A stretch of DNA of 64,000 bases, taken from Lachnospiraceae bacterium (lineage in GTDB: Bacteria > Bacillota > Clostridia > Lachnospirales > Lachnospiraceae). Position 1 is the first letter of the stretch. The number at the start of each line of letters is the position of its first letter. This document shows, one piece after another, positions 60,687-64,000 of this stretch. The notes beneath the pieces are model-generated. The model was not told the DNA's origin. It did no database searches and saw nothing but the letters and a program-made list of their open reading frames with translations. The stretch lies in contig JAETOL010000004.1 in the NCBI GenBank assembly GCA_021771755.1, forward strand, positions 62,001 to 126,000, in the 5' to 3' direction. The translations under genes were made by a program, and so were the position numbers.

Positions 60687-62780
60687 TTACGCCTCTTCCG
60701 GCACATCTTTCATACTGAAGCTGATTCTGCCCATCTTGTCTTTTCCAAGACAGATCACTTTTACCTGATCTCCAAGGCTTAATACATCCTCAACACGATC
60801 AATTCTCTCTTTTGCGATCTTGGAAATATGAACCATTCCCTCTTTTCCTGGAGCAAATTCTACAAATGCACCAAATTCTTTAATGCTGACAACTTTTCCA
60901 GTAAAGATCTGTCCTGCCTCAAAATCTGTTGCGATCACTTTGATCATATGAGCAGCTTCATCCATTCCTCTCTGGTCTACGCCGCAGATGGATACCGCAC
61001 CTTCATCACTGATATCAATCTGTACGCCGGTGCGTTCAATAATCGTATTGATGGTTTTTCCTCTCTGGCCTACCACATCGCCGATCTTCTGAGGATCGAT
61101 CTGGATCTGGATGATCTTCGGAGCATATTTGTTCACATGGTCACGAGGCTCTGCGATGCATTTTTCCATAACCTCTGTAAGGATATACTCTCTTGCCTCT
61201 TTTGTTCTGCGGATCGCTTCCTCCACGATAGGTCTGGTCAGACCATGGATCTTGATATCCATCTGGATTGCTGTAATTCCCTCATGCGTACCTGCAACCT
61301 TAAAGTCCATGTCTCCAAAGAAGTCTTCAAGACCCTGGATATCTGTAAGAACGATATAATCATCATCAGAAGCACCTGTCACAAGACCACAGGAAATACC
61401 TGCTACCGGTTTTCTGATTGGTACACCGGCTGCCATCAGAGACATCGTAGATGCACAGATACTTGCCTGAGAAGTAGAACCGTTGGACTCAAATGTCTCG
61501 GATACTGTACGGATTGCATATGGGAACTCTTCTGCTGACGGAAGCACAGGAACAAGTGCTCTCTCAGCCAGAGCGCCATGACCGATCTCACGACGTCCCG
61601 GTCCTCTGGAAGGCTTTGTTTCACCAACAGAGTAGGACGGGAAGTTATAATGATGCATATATCTCTTGGAAGTTTCAAATTCATCCAGTCCATCCAGTCT
61701 CTGAGCCTCAGAAAGAGGTGCAAGAGTCGTCAAGGTACAGATCTGAGTCTGTCCACGGGTAAACATTGCAGATCCATGAACTCTCGGAATGATATCCACT
61801 TCTGCTGCAAGAGGACGGATCTGGTCGATCTTACGTCCGTCCGGACGTTTGTGATCTCTCAGGATCATCTTACGAACTGTCTTTTTCTGATACTGATATA
61901 CTGCTTCTCCAAGAACATTCAGCCATTCTTCGTTATCTGCAAATTTGTCCTGAAGTCTTGCAGTGATCTCGCGGATGTTTTCTTCTCTTGTCTGCTTGTC
62001 ATCTGTGAATACTGCTTCTTCCATTTCTTCTGGCGGAACAATTTCACGGATGGCTGCAAAAAGCTCTTCCGGAACTGCACAGGAAGCATAGAGATGTTTC
62101 TCTTTTCCGCATTCTGCTACGATTTTATCAATAAAGCGAATGATCTCCTGGTTTACTTCATGCGCTTTGTAGATTGCCTCGATCATTTTATCTTCTGGGA
62201 CTTCATTTGCGCCGGCCTCGATCATGATCACTTTTTCTCTGGTAGAAGCAACCGTAAGCTGGAGATCAGAAATCTCCTTCTGTGCCAGTGACGGGTTGAT
62301 CACAAATTCTCCATCGATAAGACCTACCTGGGTTGTTGCGCATGGACCGTCAAATGGAATATCAGAAATGCAGGTAGCAATAGAAGATCCAAGCATTGCA
62401 GGAATCTCCGGATTACATTCCGGATCCACAGACATTACCATATTCACAAGTGTTACATCATTTCTATAATCCTTCGGAAACAGAGGACGCATAGGACGGT
62501 CAATTACACGGGAAGTAAGGATTGCATGCTCACTTGCTTTTCCTTCTCTTTTGTTGAAGCCTCCCGGAATTTTTCCTACTGCATACATTTTTTCTTCATA
62601 TTCAACACTTAATGGAAAGAAATCAATTCCTTCTCTCGGCTCTTTGGAAGCCGTTGCCGTTGAAAGTACAGTTGTATCTCCATAATGCATCAGAGCCGCA
62701 CCATTGGCCTGTTTTGCAACACGACCAACATCTACTGTAAGTGTTCTTCCGGCTAATTCCATAGAATAACTTTTGTACAT
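60687..62780 (-). CDS. pnp: polyribonucleotide nucleotidyltransferase
   Basis: About 697 residues. Two RNase PH domains with a helical domain between (KRPDGRKIDQIRPL, GQTQICTLTTL, ASDDDYIVLTDIQGLEDFFGDMDFKVAGT), then KH (VVGQRGKTINTIIERTGVQIDI) and S1 (GQIFTGKVVSIKEFGAFVEFAPGKEGMVHISKI). It degrades RNA from the 3' end with phosphate. The ATG at 62780 has GGAG seven bases upstream; a frame from 62798 would overlap that site. It follows rpsO, as in most bacteria. Confidence 0.97.
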   Translation of the reverse strand: MYKSYSMELAGRTLTVDVGRVAKQANGAALMHYGDTTVLSTATASKEPREGIDFFPLSVEYEEKMYAVGKIPGGFNKREGKASEHAILTSRVIDRPMRPLFPKDYRNDVTLVNMVMSVDPECNPEIPAMLGSSIATCISDIPFDGPCATTQVGLIDGEFVINPSLAQKEISDLQLTVASTREKVIMIEAGANEVPEDKMIEAIYKAHEVNQEIIRFIDKIVAECGKEKHLYASCAVPEELFAAIREIVPPEEMEEAVFTDDKQTREENIREITARLQDKFADNEEWLNVLGEAVYQYQKKTVRKMILRDHKRPDGRKIDQIRPLAAEVDIIPRVHGSAMFTRGQTQICTLTTLAPLSEAQRLDGLDEFETSKRYMHHYNFPSYSVGETKPSRGPGRREIGHGALAERALVPVLPSAEEFPYAIRTVSETFESNGSTSQASICASTMSLMAAGVPIRKPVAGISCGLVTGASDDDYIVLTDIQGLEDFFGDMDFKVAGTHEGITAIQMDIKIHGLTRPIVEEAIRRTKEAREYILTEVMEKCIAEPRDHVNKYAPKIIQIQIDPQKIGDVVGQRGKTINTIIERTGVQIDISDEGAVSICGVDQRGMDEAAHMIKVIATDFEAGQIFTGKVVSIKEFGAFVEFAPGKEGMVHISKIAKERIDRVEDVLSLGDQVKVICLGKDKMGRISFSMKDVPEEA

Positions 62781-62939
62781 ACTTTTTCTCCTTTTCATAA
62801 AATTCTACAGGCTGCTATCACCTTCTGACCGGACAGAAGTCCGAAACAACTGAAAAAACCGCCGGCATCTCCACACGGGCTTTTCAGAAGTCTCGGAAAA
62901 TACTTCTGTTTTCCGAAAGAAAAGATAAATTCCTGTATG

Positions 62940-62972
62940 TAGTAAAACAGGGCGGATGGAAATCCGCCCTTC
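62940..62972 (-). terminator. hairpin between rpsO and pnp
   Basis: GGGCGGAT / ATCCGCCC with a 4-base loop, followed by TGTTTTAC on the minus strand. It is a terminator or an RNase-processing stem, as often seen between rpsO and pnp. Confidence 0.8.
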
Positions 62973-62982
62973 CGCAAACTAA

Positions 62983-63249
62983 TTATTTTCTTAAACCTAA
63001 TTTTTCAATCAGTGCACGGTATCTTTCGATGTCTGTTTTCTTCAGGTATGCAAGCAGACCTCTTCTCTGACCTACCATTTTCAGAAGACCTCTTCTGGAA
63101 TGATGATCTTTGTGATGGCTCTGTAAATGCTCTGTAAGCTCCTGAATTCTTGCTGTAAGAACTGCAACCTGTACCTCCGGTGAACCTGTGTCACCCTCAC
63201 ATCTTGCATATTCTTTCATGATTGCCTGTTTTTTTTCTTTTGAAATCAT
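62983..63249 (-). CDS. rpsO: ribosomal protein uS15
   Basis: 88 residues, complete: [33 protein letters not shown], the [29 protein letters not shown] rRNA-binding signature and [12 protein letters not shown]. It is an early 30S assembly protein. A leader of about 120 bases with a GC-rich hairpin (GGCTG..GCAGCC type) precedes it, which may give autoregulation. AAGGAGG lies before the ATG. Confidence 0.98.
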   Translation of the reverse strand: MISKEKKQAIMKEYARCEGDTGSPEVQVAVLTARIQELTEHLQSHHKDHHSRRGLLKMVGQRRGLLAYLKKTDIERYRALIEKLGLRK

Positions 63250-63373
63250 TATGATTTCCTCCTTATAATAATATTATTTTGCCGGCTGACTCTGCAGCCG
63301 TTCATAACCGCCACGCATTAAGAAATGGTTGGAGATTCCTGTCTCTGAATACGGGCTGATTTACACCTCACCT

Positions 63374-63402
63374 AGTATAGCACAAAAGATATTGCGTGTA
63401 AA
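63374..63402 (-). promoter_or_regulatory. promoter of rpsO
   Basis: TTTACA (63402-63397), a 17-base spacer and TATACT (63379-63374) on the minus strand, about 125 bases before the rpsO ATG. Confidence 0.8.
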
Positions 63403-63409
63403 TAATAAT

Positions 63410-64000
63410 TTATTTTTTTGCTGAATCCTGTCCTTCTTCCTCTGTAAGTGAAAAAGCAATGTTTGTAGCATGGTCAGCCACACGCTCCAAACCGGAAAGA
63501 ATATCAGAAAACATCATGCCAGCAGAAGCTGTACATTCATTTCTTGTAAGACGCTGAATGTGTGATTCCTGCAGTTCTCTCTCCATACGGTCGATCCGGT
63601 CTTCCAGATCCAGGATCTCCTGCATGTGTTCCTGATTATTATGAGAAAACATGTCCAGCGCGTATGTTGTGATCGTCACAACCATATCCAGCATTTCGTT
63701 CAGTTCACGTTTTGCCTGCGGACTGAATTCCACCTGATTCTCCATACGCTGTTTTGCTGCATCTGCCACGTTTTCCGCGTGATCACCAATACGCTCAATA
63801 TCATTGACCACATGGAAGAGTCCGCCGATACTCTTCTTATCATCTGTAGGTATGGTTGTCTGATTTACTTTTACCAGATAATCTGTAATGGCATGATTCA
63901 GAAGATTAATCTGCGATTCTGTCTCATAAACCTCCTGGATTTCCTTTTCATTCATAGTAAATAATGCATCCATGGAAGCTTTCAGATTGCGAATAGCGAT
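63410..64000 (-). CDS. PhoU-domain C-terminus, probably of an Na+/phosphate cotransporter (partial)
   Basis: The frame stays open to the right edge; in addition to the 187 residues after an internal ATG, nine more (IAIRNLKAS) precede it, so the gene enters from outside. The visible part is a PhoU-like helical bundle with two repeats: HVVNDIERIGDHAENVADAAKQ and SDILSGLERVADHATNIAFSL, which match the metal-binding E/DxxD motifs. Such a C-terminal domain preceded by RNLKAS is typical of NptA/YjbB-type cotransporters, but a lone PhoU cannot be excluded. The membrane part would lie beyond 64000. Confidence 0.75.
   Translation of the reverse strand: MAIRNLKASMDALFTMNEKEIQEVYETESQINLLNHAITDYLVKVNQTTIPTDDKKSIGGLFHVVNDIERIGDHAENVADAAKQRMENQVEFSPQAKRELNEMLDMVVTITTYALDMFSHNNQEHMQEILDLEDRIDRMERELQESHIQRLTRNECTASAGMMFSDILSGLERVADHATNIAFSLTEEEGQDSAKK

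Noticed and set aside
62795-62977. 60-codon open frame between rpsO and pnp
   Set aside because: It overlaps the rpsO terminator and the pnp leader, with no start signal or protein-like features.

Overview
The window reads as a chromosomal segment of a low-to-mid-GC Gram-positive anaerobe of the Clostridia, most like a Blautia-type acetogen of the Lachnospiraceae. This is inferred from gene content and protein flavour: a complete carbonyl-branch Wood-Ljungdahl cluster, strong AGGAGG ribosome sites, a pheST T-box, SpoIID and SleB-type sporulation or wall hydrolases, YtrA-type GntR and YesM/AraC-type two-component systems, and a CUT2 sugar importer. No species call can be made without a database search. 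I found no tRNA, rRNA, CRISPR array, phage or intact insertion sequence.

Region 1 (1-15.5 kb). A 5'-truncated-by-window and 3'-broken [FeFe]-hydrogenase fragment faces a long minus-strand acetogenesis cluster. In transcription order it holds: a His-rich CooJ-like nickel protein, CooT, CooC2, CooS/AcsA, CooC/AcsF, AcsB, AcsD, AcsC, AcsE, the RACo activator (AcsV), a DUF3786 protein, FchA, FolD and a secreted GH73 glucosaminidase. It covers CO2/CO interconversion, methyl transfer to the corrinoid protein, acetyl-CoA assembly, reductive reactivation, nickel delivery and two folate steps. Formyl-THF synthetase and MetF/MetV are not in the window. Folded hairpins punctuate several gene junctions, and one candidate promoter lies at the head.

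Region 2 (15.7-27.4 kb). An aldo/keto reductase (plus strand) is followed by minus-strand housekeeping genes gpsA-plsY-der-DUF512 radical SAM, then prs (plus), and a minus-strand block pgeF-yraN-rnhB-rbgA-lepB-rplS and a ZIP metal transporter.

Region 3 (27.4-42.4 kb). A two-gene MotA/ExbB + OmpA-domain motor pair resembling ZorAB without any Zorya effector nearby; a structured non-coding stretch; pheS-pheT-phosphatase under a Phe T-box; YihY; a SpoIID-type protein; galM; a likely 6S RNA; thrC; a SleB-type hydrolase; and a cytidylate-kinase-like protein.

Region 4 (42.4-56.3 kb). A DUF362 protein, a CorC/HlyC-type membrane protein, the broken remnant of an Na+/alanine symporter, a GntR-ABC module with a nested operator/promoter, and a large sugar-uptake locus (ATPase-permease-binding protein-histidine kinase-response regulator-lipoprotein), then a DUF5662 protein.

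Region 5 (56.3-64 kb). A GlgX-like GH13 protein whose catalytic residues are replaced, exonuclease III, a Cys-rich DUF1292 protein, pnp-nrdG-dut, rpsO, and the C-terminal PhoU part of a probable Na+/phosphate cotransporter running off the right edge.

The observations I consider most worth pursuing are the orphan ZorAB-like motor, the catalytically dead GlgX-like protein, the nickel module heading the acs cluster, the FolD lacking both cyclohydrolase residues next to FchA, the signal peptidase I with Arg at the catalytic Lys position, and the unassigned structured stretch upstream of the motor genes.
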